The notes under the pieces are model-generated. The model saw nothing but the letters and a program-made list of their open reading frames with translations. It did no database searches and had not been told where the DNA came from. DNA of 64,000 nt from Mucidula mucida (taxonomy: Eukaryota; Basidiomycota; Agaricomycetes; Agaricales; Physalacriaceae), in the NCBI GenBank assembly GCA_015501055.1, contig JADNYV010000086.1:62001-126000 (forward strand). Reading direction: 5' to 3'. Within the stretch, counting starts at the first letter, position 1, and each line of letters begins with the position of its first letter. The translations under genes and the position numbers were made by a program. Shown here piece by piece: positions 48,553-59,758 of this stretch.

Positions 48553-50349
48553 ATGCCATTCTGTGGGTACATTCAACTCTTACTTGTTCATGTGTTCTGA
48601 TGCCGCCTCTAGCCTTCGAAAATTCGTGGACTGCATGCGATGGAGCCGCAGAATGCCCATGTCCGAACCACTTCCCCGCTACATTGCGTCTTGAGTCTGT
48701 GTTTCGCGATCCCATTGACGATGATCCTTCCTTGTATCGTCTTGCCACCGGAAATGATTGTCCCACGCCTATTCAGGAAAAATATCTAGCCAGTTCCTTG
48801 TCGGATACGAAATCCAACATGGAGAATGTCGATCGTTCACTTGAAAAAACCACGCAGTCGCGACACGCCCTCTTGTCCGAACTTGCAACAGTTGAGTTTC
48901 AGCTGTTGCGTGACCACCGCGACCAGTTGTTGGGCGCAGTCGAGAGGAGGGAGCTCCGATCAGGCGTATGCCGCCCGAGATACTCGCTCATATCCTTTAT
49001 TTCGTACTTGAAAAGCCTGTGCGTCGCTTGAAGAGAGGTAGTCTATATTACCATTCCGACTCGGAGACGCCTGATCCTGGCACGCAATGGGAATTGGATG
49101 CGATAGAGGACCCCCTGGGCGAATATTAGGGCGTCTGTCGTTGGTGGAGACGAGACATTCTTAACTGTCCAATGCTTTGGTCGCAGATCCTCATCGTCGC
49201 TTGGCCCGATTACTTCGAAGATACCGATCCAGTCTATGCAGGCTATGCTCGTTACCTTTCGCAACACATCAGCCGCGCGGGACACGCCATTCTTGATGTC
49301 TACATCACATTGGTTGGACATGGACCATTTGACGAAATGGACCCGCTCCCTCTGCAGGTCTTAACCACGTTGCACTCTATCGCACCTCGAATTCGGAACC
49401 TCCATATTGCCCTCCCCGCGGAAATGATCCGAGATCTTCATCCTCTTTGTGATGACTTGACATCGAAATACACAACCTAACGCCTCAGGTCTCCGACGAT
49501 AATTCCATGGCGCTTTTCGCCAATCTCCCTAATCTCATTGTCTACAAGACAGTAGATATAACCGACCCAATGGGTTGGTATCAAATCCCTTGGAACCAGC
49601 TCAAGCGGTATTCCGTTAAATTTGGCCCGTCCCCGCCAGATTTTGAATCCCAAAGCGCCCTCTCAGTCCTACAGCGCGCTAGCCTTCTCGAGCGGGTCGT
49701 TCTAGAGCTGTCCATTGGTTCCTTGTCCCTTCGGATTGATACCGATCATATTGTTTGCGCTCACCTTACATCTCTAAAACTACGCCTCCATCATCACAGA
49801 GGTGAAAATTCCTTCCTGCAGATATTTACGCATTGCACATTTCCCAAGTTGACGGATTTAGACGTTGAAATTCCTCTTGTTATGTGGGAGTCTGCGGTCT
49901 TTCACGGTCTTGTGGTTTGCCTTCAGCGCTCCCGGAGTCCACTCTCTGCCTTGACATACCGGGGGAGCGAAATCGAGTCAACGGACATGATCGCGCTCTT
50001 GGAGTCCATCCCCACTCTCACGACGGTTTTCATGGAAGACGGTTCAGGCATCGATGACGCTATCCTACGCTGCCTCTACGTTCCCCAAGATCGAGATGCT
50101 GTCGTACGTGTTCCGGGGCTTCGCTCCTTGTACATTGACGGTGACATTCAACTCGATCCATCTTTACTCATGGATATGGTGAAAAGTCGCTGGGATGTTG
50201 CTCCACTGCGTTCAGTCGATCTCTACTGGGCAATGACTGAAGAGACTTACGCCAAAGCACAGGGTGCTGTGCCTGGATTGAAGCCGTATGAAGCGCTGGG
50301 ACTGGAATTGAAATTATCGACTTATTATATACAGAGACATGTACTGTAG
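48553..50349 (+). pseudogene. F-box/LRR gene with frameshifts and a nonsense codon
   Basis: The ten-base exon ATGCCATTCT (48,553-48,562) and a 50-bp intron lead to exon 2 at 48,613 (NSWTACDGAAECPCPNHFP, FRDPIDDDPSLYRLATGND). The coiled coil precedes the F-box (APIRRMPPEILAHILYF). Lesions are a one-base loss near 48,950; TAG at about 49,129 within the LVCRRWRR-equivalent segment; and a one-base loss near 49,463. LRR-type sequence then reads ALFANLPNLIVYKTVDITD and VVCLQRSRSPLSALTY, ending LGLELKLSTYY. The length matches the intact paralogue at 51,667-53,504. It follows the metacaspase relic by 100 bp. Confidence 0.87.
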
Positions 50350-50589
50350 TCGTCGTTCGAGTGCGCTGTATGCCGCATTGAGAAATTAAGACTAATGTAC
50401 TTATTCAATGGCGAATAGCTGCTAGTTGTCTTGAATTCACCTTGTACGCGCACGCATACCTTTCTCTCGATACCAAAACATGGCAAGCATTAAGAACTCT
50501 TTCGCCACTCCATGGACAACAATCGCGAGCCTTGCTTACAGACTCCACATTCCGTGACTGGCAAATATACTACCGACTATTACGTTTGT
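50350..50589. other. intergenic region
   Basis: Short spacer between convergent genes. Its first 50 bases are the F-box/LRR 3' flank that also survives at 1,035-1,085. Confidence 0.5.
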
Positions 50590-51178
50590 TCAACTAGATA
50601 GCCCACTCGGACCTACTTCCTTCAACAAGACATCAATGGTCGTGCCCTTGTACCCGAGCCGCTCCGGTCCAGGATCGTTAAAGACACTGCCAAAAGTTTG
50701 AAAGAAACGAGAAAGCCTGCAACCAATCAACGTACATGTAGCCACGATCGGGAGGAATTCCCAGCTCCTTCTCGATAAACGCAAAAAACGCGTTGCTATA
50801 TCCGGCGTTGGTGAACGTTGGCAGACCCAGGACGTCAAGCTGGGCGGTGTAGGGTCAAGTGGACAATCTATCGCGGAAAACGCTTACGATGGTCATGCGG
50901 AAGGCAGGCTCGTGGGTACCGCCGAAAATGAGGCTCTCGTTGTACTTGTACATGACGGCCCAATACTTGTTCATGCTTAGGACAGAGATGCCATACTTAG
51001 GACATCGTTAAATAAATGAAGCTTTTGACTATGGGTTAACGAGCGAGTACCTCGGCTAGGGCAGCAGTAAAGACTTTCTCATCGGGAACCTAGATAAAAA
51101 GAGCAGATCAATACATGGCTGAGCATTAGAAGCGTAGAAGCTTGCCTTGACATTGGTGGTAATTTCGAGGATGGGCAT
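50590..51178 (-). CDS. MIF-like tautomerase
   Basis: Five exons: 51,178-51,146, 51,089-51,051, 50,995-50,888, 50,839-50,736 and 50,686-50,590, totalling 381 bases (126 residues). The start MPILEITTNVK gives Pro2, the catalytic base of the macrophage migration inhibitory factor/tautomerase superfamily after Met removal. Later motifs are VPDEKVFTAALAE, NKYWAVMYKYNESLIFGGTH, FTNAGYSNAFFAFIEKELGI, PPDRGYI and FNDPGPERLGYKGTTI, all in the family positions. The enzyme forms trimers that isomerise keto/enol substrates; its biological role in fungi is unclear. Intron 1 uses a GC donor (AAG/GCAAGC). The remaining introns are GT-AG. No lesion. Confidence 0.9.
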
Positions 51179-51666
51179 GGTTAGTTAGTGGTGCTTCGCA
51201 TGGAGTAATTGCCGACACCAGATCAAGTATGTGGGATCTGAGACCATGTTTCTCCCGTGCGTGCCTAAAACAGTCAAAAGAGATCGCATAGCCTACACGT
51301 CCACAGAAAGATACTCGCAGGTCAGAAGTACTCGTGAGTGTCCACGAATACGCCCAGGAGCCAACTTTGAACGATGGTATCAAACCAGTGATAAAACGAG
51401 GGAAAGGATGTATTTTGAGACAGGGGAAAACAAGCAGAAGACGAAAGCAAAAAAATGAGATTGGTTAGCTTTGTTAGAGTAACTGCCAGATCAAGCACGG
51501 GAAGAGGATGCGCGACTGACAAAGGTTCCCAAAGAGATACAATCCAAGAAACGCGCGAAGGGAAGATCCAACTTGATGAGAGTCGAAACCAACCAAGAAG
51601 CGGGATGATCGGCATTTCGGACTATTGCATTTCTTCGCCAGAACCATCAAATCTCCGAATACTTGC
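51179..51666. other. divergent intergenic region
   Basis: About 490 bp between the tautomerase (minus) and the intact F-box/LRR gene (plus). Likely holds both promoters; no specific motif is called. Confidence 0.5.
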
Positions 51667-53504
51667 ATGCCTTTTTGTGAGTATGGCAACAACCAATGCA
51701 TTCGCTGGACTCATACGCCTTTCTGTTAGCCTTCAACGACACCTGGTCGTGCTGTGATGGGGCGAGATGGCCTTGCCCAAACCATCTTGGGCCCGACTGG
51801 TGTCTGCCATTGGTCTTTCCTGATACCATCGACAGTCATCCTACTCTACGTCACGTTGCCAGCGGAAATGAATGTCCTACGGGCGAAGATGAGGACGTTA
51901 TCAACCGCACCATACCCATCCTTCAGTCCGAGCTTCAGGCGACGGAAAATAAGTCACAAAAACTTACGCGACTCCAGGCCGCCCTTCGCCTTGAGCTGGA
52001 CAAAATAGAGGGAGAATTGGTCCGCCTGCGCGAGCATCATGACGTGCTGACGCGTGCCCTTGATCGTAGGAGCGGAATCATGGCACCGATTAGACGACTT
52101 CCCACCGAAATCCTAACCGACATTCTTTGGAACACGATATTACTACCGTTTCCGTTCGGACATCCAGCGATGTATAGGTCCGAGGGCGATGTTGAACTCG
52201 AATCATTTCAGCTCGTCTGCAGACGATGGAGGCGTGTCGTACTCCAATCTCCAACGCTTTGGTCCCAGATTCATATCGACCCGCAAGCCTCGCGTTTCCT
52301 AACCTCCAATTCATGTGGAGCTCGCAGTCTTGTCCGTCGTATGAGCCGTAGTGCTCACACTGAACTGGACGTCAAAATTTACTGCCTCTTCCCCGATCGT
52401 AATGAACAGCCACTTCCGCTTTTGCTTGTGGCCCTGCTCGTACAATTCTGTTCCCGTATCAGATTCCTGTGGCTCTGCTTGTCCCCATCGCAGATGCTTA
52501 GTCTCTCCCGTCTGCAGGAGTCTTTTCATTTGTTGAGGTACCTGTATGTAGACGACTACATGCCCAATCTTTTGCCACTGAAGCTATTCGACCAAGCGCC
52601 CAAGCTAGTTATCTACGACACAATCCACCGGACAAACAGCAGCCGGATTGATATCCCTTGGTCGCAGATCCTCCGTTATTCAGCCTCCGGCTATGCTAAT
52701 ATCCTCCACGCATTGGAGGGCCTTGAGGCCGCGGGCAGCCTCCAAGAGGGTATATTCTCCATGGCTTCGGGTTCCCAAACACCCCTTCGAGTTGGACGCG
52801 ATCCGATCGTATGCACTAAACTCACCTGCTTAACAGTCTACGTACCAGAGACCGCCCGTGTGGTCGAAGATGCACACCCGCTTTGCCACCTGTTCGAGCA
52901 GTGTTCCTTTCCCGCACTGGATCAACTATATGTCTCCACCCGCGGAGTTACAATCCCAGATGACGAGGCCGACACAACAGACACGTTTCATGCTCGACTT
53001 CTTTGTATCCAGCGCTCGCGGAGTCCTCTTTCCGTGTTGTCGTATGACCATGGACCGGTCGCGCCTGCGGATGTTGACGCATGCTTCCGGACAACGCCTA
53101 CTATATTTTACGTCGAGTTCACGAGAATCTCGTCCGGTCTCAACGACGCAGCGTTCCAAAGCCTCCATGTCCAGCCGGGGCAAGTCGATATTTGCGCTCC
53201 CTGGCTAGAATCCATGCTCTTTGAAGGAGAGCTTGGATTTAATGCCGCATATTTTGCAGCAGTGGTCAAAAGTCGTTGGGATGTTGCACCCCTATATTCG
53301 ATTGACTTGCACTGGCACGTAGTGACGGATGAGCGGGATTGGGGGGATGTTGATCCAGAGGTAGAAGTAAAGACAAGTCGTTGGATATTGGAAGGCACTA
53401 CTCTAGAAGACGAGCTCGACGGCTACGCGGAACGGGGAATGTACCTCGCTATATGCACGCAGGGGTGTGATGCACTAGTAGAGTCGCAGATTCAGTACCT
53501 CTGA
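51667..53504 (+). CDS. F-box/LRR-type protein, intact
   Basis: The exon ATGCCTTTTT (51,667-51,676) and a 53-bp GT-AG intron lead to exon 2, 51,730-53,504. The sum of 1,785 bases gives 594 residues without a stop. The N-terminus MPFS is followed by a Cys/His cluster (CCDGARWPCPNH) and VFPDTIDSHPTLRHVASGNE. A coiled coil at about 75-125 (TRLQAALRLELDKIEGELVR) precedes the F-box (APIRRLPTEILTDILWN). Leucine-rich segments follow (LVCRRWRRVVLQSPTLWSQI, IDIPWSQILRYSAS, CTKLTCLTVYVPE, LLCIQRSRSPLSVLSYDHG), then an acidic C-terminus. The F-box would bind Skp1 in an SCF ubiquitin ligase, with the LRR-like region choosing the target. It is the only complete member in the window. Confidence 0.9.
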
Positions 53505-53816
53505 ATCTACGACAGAACTGCGCTGCGTAACAGGCTTATCTACTCTTTTACTACTGTAGTTGATACAAGCGAGCTGTACATATGTGGCGAGGAGAGAAAA
53601 TCGGAGGCCGGTCTCCGTGTTCAGTGTGAAGTACGGTGGTCCATTCGAGTCAGTCTGACTACTCGGTTACAACGGATTCTCTGCTAGAGAGACGAGGCAA
53701 GGATCAAATCAATGAGGGTCGTGACTGAAGCGGAGCGGAACGTTCGGCACCTCGGGTATGAAGGATCGGCCCTTCCGTCGCTTTCCTTTGGACAACGAGG
53801 AAGGACCGATATTTTC
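53505..53816. other. intergenic region
   Basis: About 310 bp between two tandem F-box/LRR family genes. No feature seen. Confidence 0.5.
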
Positions 53817-54901
53817 ATGCCATTTTGTAAGTACAAACAATGGTCCGTGTTATCGTTGAACTCATACAGTTTTTTTATCAGCTTCCAAAGACAACTGGGT
53901 GCGCTGCGATGGGGCGTCGAGCTGTCCGTGCCCGAATCATCTTGGTCCCGAATGGCGTTTACCAATGGTCTTTCCTGGTACCATCAACGACCATCCTTCC
54001 CTTCGCCACATCGCCAATGGTAACAAATGTCCGACGAGCGACGATGAGGATGTGATCAACAAGAGCATACCCGCCCTCGAGGCACAGCTTCAGACGACGA
54101 TGGCCGCTTCCGAAAAGCTGATGCGACTCCAGAAACGGATGCCTCCCAGACGCCCCTCCGGCCTGTCCTTGACGCAATTACATGTACTTCCCTCTCGTAT
54201 CTAAAAGTGTACGTGGGACGCTCCGCACACCTCGACAAAAATGCACATCCTCTACGGCAGCTTTTTGCGCAATGTGTCTTTCCGGCATTGCGTCGACTTC
54301 ACGTCGGTACTGACGGTACTTGGTCCCCAAAACGTGAGCGCGACACACCAGAAACTTTTCATGCCATCCTTCTATGTCTCCAGCGCTCCGGATGCCAACT
54401 TACAAAGTTTACATACGACCATGGTCCTGTCGCACCGGCGGATGTTTGCGAATTCTTTCGCACACAGCACAGTTTATCTTGGATCCTATTATCGGGCATT
54501 TCTTCTGGTCTCAATAACGAGGCCTTGGAAAGTCTTTGGGTTCGGCCGGGCCAAGCCGACGTTTGGGCCCCCAACCTAACATCTCTCGTTCTAGAAGGGG
54601 ATTTGGAGTTTGATGCTGTTACTTTCGCGGCAATAGTGGATAGTCGCTGGTGTGTAGCACCACTATCTCGGATTCACGTGCACTGGCATGAGGTGCATGA
54701 CAAGCCTCGAGACGATTACTCTTCCGACTCGGAGTCAGACTCGATGATGATGCCGATCTGAAAGCCAAGAAAGCGCGTTGGGCGTCGGAAGGAGCTATCC
54801 TTGAGCAGGAATTTGAAGATTTAGAGGATCTTGGATTGGATCTTTATTTATGCACGGAGGGTTGTGAATCATTAGTAGAGCGTCTGGACGAGTCCAAGTG
54901 A
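53817..54901 (+). pseudogene. F-box/LRR gene with large internal deletion
   Basis: The ten-base exon ATGCCATTTT (53,817-53,826), then an intron, then DNWVRCDGASSCPCPNHLG and VFPGTINDHPSLRHIANGNK. In the coiled coil at about 54,135 (KLMRLQKR) the sequence jumps to the part equal to 52,770 of the intact paralogue, losing about 0.8 kb that held the F-box and the first LRRs. The joint is out of frame. The C-terminal part remains (QLFAQCVFPALRRLHVGTDG, ILLCLQRSGCQLTKFTYDHG, WAPNLTSLVLEGDLEFD), with another one-base shift near 54,745 before the acidic tail. The original stop is TGA 54,899-54,901. It is tandem to the intact copy. Confidence 0.88.
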
Positions 54902-55359
54902 TCAACCATCTCTTATTGTCGTGTTCTGCTTGCTGGCTAATGAATTGGCTGAAGAGCTCTCTGTCGACATTCCATGGAGCGCCTTAACTCTCAGATCTCA
55001 GCGTTCGCCATGGCTGTGCTGCGAACTCTCAATCACATGATCGCGTTCCGGCGCATCGGGACTCGGGCCGGAGTAAGATTGTAACTCGTTTTTCAACTTT
55101 GTCTTGACTCTTGACCGTCACTGTCTGGCGTCCAAATTCACTTCGCCTTCATGCGACCAAACTTCAGCTTGTTCCACTGTACATCCCTTACTAAACTGCA
55201 TTAAACGCCTCAGGAAACCGATCTTCGATAAAGATGCAGAAATTTATCGCTACCGGAAGACAGTAATGCGTACGGACAGTGCCCTAGGCGGCGACGCGAA
55301 AAGCCTTCGACAATGCAATATGTTAGGTGCGAGACTGCGATATCTTCTGTTGCGCTAAC
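54902..55359. other. intergenic region
   Basis: About 460 bp with no gene or repeat I recognise. Confidence 0.4.
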
Positions 55360-55900
55360 GGTCACGCAGAAGTGAACCCCGTTTTATGGATGCCAACCTA
55401 GCACGGCGGCGACAGGGCCTTGAGAAGACGCTGGACATGGTGGAATAATTGCCGAAGCGACGTGTGTGTAGACCGTCCATCTCGCTGGGCGATCTATGCT
55501 GATTGTACGCGGTGACAGGAGGACAAGGGCAAGGCGGTGACGACGAAGCAGTTATAGCGGCAAAGCCTTGCGCCCGACGTTTGGGCTGAACAAAACCACT
55601 GAAAGATATGGATGTTGACTGGGGGTATGTGCATGCACCTCTTTTACGACTGTACTCTTTGCTCATCTTTTACAAGACAAAACGTTACGCTCTCGATGCC
55701 ATCGAACGATTGAAATCCAAGATTTGCGTAGCGGAGAAAGCATCCGGCGACGAGGACCTCGAATTTCTTGGACAACAGCTCACAGCGAAGAGGTATACTT
55801 CGCGCGTGTATGCAACTGCAATGTTAAATAGACGGCGACAGCGCAGGAAACAGGCGGCTGGCAACGATGGCCACCCTTCAATATGCATTGACGTCTTTTG
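55360..55900 (+). pseudogene. prefoldin subunit 3 pseudogene
   Basis: Scattered frames match the gene at 45,907-46,738 on the opposite strand: FMDANLARRRQGLEKTLDMV (then TAA), LRPTFGLNKT, and AIERLKSKICVAEKAS with DLEFLGQQLTAKRY and RRQRRKQAAG at 55,690-55,870. An intron-like segment between the first two blocks is retained (55,465-55,530), so this is a DNA duplication, not a processed copy. It has several stops and shifts. Confidence 0.85.
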
Positions 55901-56336
55901 AGGTTTATTCGACGGCTTTTAGTCTAGATTTTCGTTTCTGGTTTTCTAGCTCTTATCCTTCTGTCTGTCATGGACCATCCACCAATGCATCTATTCCTAC
56001 AGAAAAATTTTCCGGATGCGATCAGGTGTGCGTTTGTTTAAGGCTTTTGTGATGTTCTGTGTGACTCCGCGTGGGGGCTGCCTTGACTCCGCTTAGGGGA
56101 GGCTTTTCATGAGGAGCACTGGCAGCGCACTTATAGTCGCCTAACGCAATGGATCATAAAAAACGATATCTTCATTTGACATCAACAGCCGTTCTGTTCC
56201 AGTAAGTTGCCGCTCAAGATTGGGTGATAATCTCTGTGACTATAATATCTATCAGGTCGGTTCCGACGTCGGCCCTCGAATCATTGCAAATCATCAGGCC
56301 ATCGTCGACTTTGGTCCTGCTTGTGCCCATTTCAAC
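55901..56336. other. intergenic region
   Basis: About 440 bp. No feature supported. Confidence 0.4.
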
Positions 56337-57990
56337 ATGGGGACCGGCCTGAATGATCTTCCCCAAGAAGTTATCGACACCATCGTGGACGATATAGGCG
56401 CGTCTACCACTTCATTGGGGTACGACGACCTGTTTGCCCTATCACTGGCCCATCGTGTCTTTCTTCCCCGCGCTCAGTATCATATCTTTGCCCTCAGCCG
56501 CTTCATCCTCCGACGCTCTCGCGAGAAGGTCTCCATCCTCGGCGTCCTTTCTGCCAGGACACTCGCTCTAATCTCGGACCTGGAACTGGACTTTAGCCTG
56601 ACTTCCATGAACGCGGCAATCTATCAACGGTATCCTGACGTCCGTTCGCCGCGGCAGTAATTGCCCGACACGCTCAGGCCCTTGACTGGATTGAGCAGAC
56701 TCGTTTTGCGACATGCGGTCTGGGGAGAGAGGGAGCGCGACCATCCACTGTTACGATGTCTCGTCACAGAGCCGCATCCGTGGACAACGTTGGAGTTGTA
56801 GTTTGTCGTTTTCCCGCGAATGAGGGATCTGGAGCTAGTCTTGTCGCACTCAGAGCGCTTGACAAATCTAAAGATGGGCGAGGTGTACGTGGAGCGAAGG
56901 GAAGGCGAAGGTAGTGGTGAGGCCTGGGAGAGGGTACAGAGCATGTCCTGCTGTCTGGATATGGTAGAGATCTGCGGTCTAGGTACGTCCGCGGGGCTTT
57001 GGCGTGGCTGGGCGATGGGCACATTCATTGCATTGGTTCCACCCGCTGCACAAACTTCCACATTTGACGCGTTATGTCTGGGATCCGGAAGACACTCGGC
57101 TTTCCAAATTGCTGCAGCGCCAGTCTGGTCGGATACGTGATTTGGATATTAGGGAAAGTATGTGGAACAATCAACGACTTTGCCTTTGGGACTAACGAAG
57201 GTCCACTTCGTTCTATGCCTCTACGCGACCTTATAATCTCTCACAATGGATTTCAACTTTGCTTCCCCGGAAGAGCGATACCGCCTATCTCAAAGAACAC
57301 CCTGACGCATACGCGCTACCATTCATCACTTCCCTGTTCTCTCAAGGGCTGCGCCTCACGCTTCGTTTCTCCGACGCGTATTTTGTGCCCGATAGGGTGT
57401 TCATCACAGGCGACTATGGGAAGCGATGTTGTCTACGCTCTCTGCTTGCGGCCATCGAGTACATCGCACACGAAGACCACGCTTACCCTGTTGACATTGA
57501 AGCGCTCGCCATACGCTGCGGGTTGTTGCAGAATGGACGCGAGCTGCGGGTTTACATGCCGGTCCGGCTCTACGGATATTGGAATGTATTCGGATTGCCG
57601 TTCTTGTTGGTCGGGGTATGGCTGGGGAGGCAGACGAAGAAATTGAGGGGGGATGGTTTCAAAGGGTATGCGTGCTGGCTTTGGGCAATGCGCATAAGAA
57701 GGACAAGAGGAGGCGAAGGATATAGGAGGGCGGATGGAGGAAGGAAAAGGTGTGGCGGGCCAAACGGAGGATGGGGGTATGGGGATTCTACGCTCGTCTA
57801 GGTGTATATGCTTCGATAGAGCCCAATGTAGGCTTCGTAGCGACTCAATCTGGGGTACGAGCTGCGAGGAATGGTCCTCGGGTAGTCAGCATGGATGTTG
57901 ATACGAGTAACTTGTTCGTTGTGAAGGATGAGGAACAAGAGGCCCGGATGGTAATGGGCGACAATATATTCATTCTTCGAGAGTAGCGTA
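56337..57990 (+). pseudogene. F-box protein gene of a second type, decayed
   Basis: The start at 56,337 (MGTGLNDLPQEVIDTIVDDI) gives an N-terminal F-box without the MPFS exon or coiled coil of the other family. The frame continues LSLAHRVFLPRAQYHIF and LSARTLALISDLELDFSL, then meets TAA at 56,657-56,659 and TAG near 56,798. Between and after these it still reads protein-like (LPDTLRPLTGLSRLVLRHAV, FPRMRDLELVLSHSERLTN). Later blocks change frame: HPLHKLPHLTRYVWDPEDT near 57,050, and a long open stretch 57,259-57,801 with ITSLFSQGLRLTLRFSDAYF and IEYIAHEDHAYPVDIEALAI. It looks like a broken F-box protein with a beta/LRR-like body. Confidence 0.65.
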
Positions 57991-58439
57991 CATAAGATCC
58001 AGAACTCCCAACTCTGTGGAGTAGCCCTTACTAGGATGGAGAGGCTAGAGCTATGTGCGTTTCCGTGCAATGAAAACCGCATGGTCGCCGCATAATATCG
58101 CTAACTTTAGCATAGTTTTAGCCATGAAATTGTAAGCTCTGCTGTCCACGATAAGTATGGCAGTATGTGGCGCAAAAAAGTAATGTGTACTCATTGAGAA
58201 ACATGCCGAACAGCGTTTGATCAATGATGAGGTACGAAGTAAAGTAGTAGAACGTGATAAACTCGGAGAACGTTTTGCTCAAACGTTGAAAGAAACGGGC
58301 TATAAGATCAAACTTTCTTTTGACAATTCACAAAGTAGAAACCTCATTTTACTGCGCACGATTCAGACTGCAAGAACACAGAAACACCAAGGCATGCAGA
58401 CACCAACGTCCGCGCCCTCAGAATTTTATATTTCTATGA
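57991..58439. other. intergenic region with a short frame
   Basis: A frame at 58,217-58,462 (MINDEVRSKVVERDKLGERF) is lysine/arginine-rich and helical in character but unrecognised and short. Nothing else was seen. Confidence 0.3.
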
Positions 58440-58640
58440 ACAGAAAAGCAGAGACACGATAACAAAACACAGACAACAAGACGATTACAAAACACAGAAC
58501 AGGTGCGATAACAAGAGCACGGAGAAAAACAAAACACAAGACGATACAAATACACGAAACACAGCAAGACGTACAAAGCAGAGACAAGTCCGATGAATAT
58601 ATACTAAAGATGAAGACAGAGAACAAGGGAAGAGGAGAGA
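58440..58640 (+). repeat. degenerate A/C-rich minisatellite
   Basis: Words such as CGATAACAAAACACAGA, CGATTACAAAACACAGA, CGATAACAAGAGCACGG and CGATACAAATACACGAA recur every 25-36 bases. One strand is strongly depleted in T. This is a short, imperfect tandem array just before the palindromic repeat array. Confidence 0.65.
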
Positions 58641-58744
58641 CGACACTGAAAGCACACAGCGTAATGGGACACGACACCGACCCAAGGAAAAGGGAGGAAA
58701 GGACACGAAAGACACTATGAAGCCACAACGAAGGAAGAAACCGA

Positions 58745-58863
58745 CACAAGAGAGGAAGTTGATCGAATCATCGAGGACTCGGATGGTATTCTGACGACCT
58801 AGGAGGGCGTATATGTGACACGCCCTGCCCCATTAATTGGAGCGTCGTCAAGTCCCTCGGGTG
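58745..58863 (+). repeat. palindromic unit 1
   Basis: Type A unit. P3 TGACGAC/GTCGTCA and P4 AGGGCG/CGCCCT pair fully; P1 and P2 are degraded (CACAAGAG against CCCTCGGGTG). Closest to unit 4. Confidence 0.75.
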
Positions 58864-58930
58864 TCGGTTTCATAACATTAGGCGGCGGGAGATGGGTGAG
58901 AAGACGAATAGCGAACGTAGCAAGGATAAA

Positions 58931-59032
58931 CACGAGAGCGAGTTGCTCGAGTCAAATTTGACTCGAATGGTATTCTGACGACGGCGCGGCGCGCCCTACT
59001 CCAACATTGGGAGCGTCATCAAGTCCCTCGTG
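58931..59032 (+). repeat. palindromic unit 2
   Basis: Type B unit. P2 is a perfect palindrome around AAATTT (TCGAGTCAAATTTGACTCGA). P1 pairs over six bases and P3 has one mismatch (TGACGAC/GTCATCA). Closest to unit 5. Confidence 0.8.
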
Positions 59033-59079
59033 TTTCCTAACGTCCGGTTCGCAAGTGGGGAAGGAAAAAGATACGAATG

Positions 59080-59182
59080 CACGAGAGCGAGTGGGTCAAG
59101 TCTTGCGACTTGGATGGTGTTCTGACGACCTCGAGGACATCGACGTCCTGCCCCGCTTTGGGGCGTCGTCAAGTCTCTCGTG
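59080..59182 (+). repeat. palindromic unit 3
   Basis: Type C unit. All stems pair: P1 CACGAGAG/CTCTCGTG, P2 CAAGTC/GACTTG, P3 TGACGAC/GTCGTCA, P4 AGGAC/GTCCT, P5 GCCCC/GGGGC. Closest to unit 6. Confidence 0.85.
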
Positions 59183-59395
59183 CTCCGTGTGCTCTTCCTC
59201 CCATTCGTCCTGATGGGCGTCCGCGGTAGAAGTGTCTTCCTATTCCTGGATACTGGCAGATGTCGGATGGTGATGGTCCTAATGGCGATGATCGTGTCAC
59301 ACACTGGACGGTGCGCGTGTAGACAGAGGATGTGTCGGAGACGATGATCCAGCAAATGTCGATCCATGAGCGCGACGATTCAAGAACATGGTACA

Positions 59396-59507
59396 CACGA
59401 GGGCGGGTCGATCGAGTCATCAAGAGACTCGGGTGGTATTCTGACGACCTGCGAGGGCGTTTGTCGGTGCCCTACCCCATTGCTGGAGCGTCGTCAAGTC
59501 CCTCGTG
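59396..59507 (+). repeat. palindromic unit 4
   Basis: Type A unit. P1 is CACGAGGG/CCCTCGTG, differing from units 3 and 5 at one base pair in both arms. P2 CGAGTC/GACTCG, P3 and P4 (AGGGC/GCCCT) pair. Confidence 0.85.
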
Positions 59508-59609
59508 TGTCCAATCGTGTCGAGGCGCTCTTGATGGATATTTTCGCTGGATAGTAATGGTCGGACAGCGGCGGATGGGCGGTGGTGACGAAACAGATGG
59601 CAAGGTAAG

Positions 59610-59711
59610 CACGAGAGCGAGTTGCTCGAGTCAAAGACTCGGATGGTGTTCTGACGACCTGAGGGCAGCGTGCCCTACTCCAACATTGGGAGCGTCGTCA
59701 AGTCTCTCGTG
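59610..59711 (+). repeat. palindromic unit 5
   Basis: Type B unit, the clearest copy. P1 59,610-59,617 with 59,704-59,711; P2 59,627-59,632 with 59,636-59,641; P3 59,652-59,658 with 59,694-59,700; P4 59,662-59,667 with 59,671-59,676; P5 59,678-59,681 with 59,689-59,692. Confidence 0.88.
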
Positions 59712-59758
59712 TATCCTTGCGGTGTCGTCCAGGGAGAAGTGGGGAAAACTAAAGGAAG

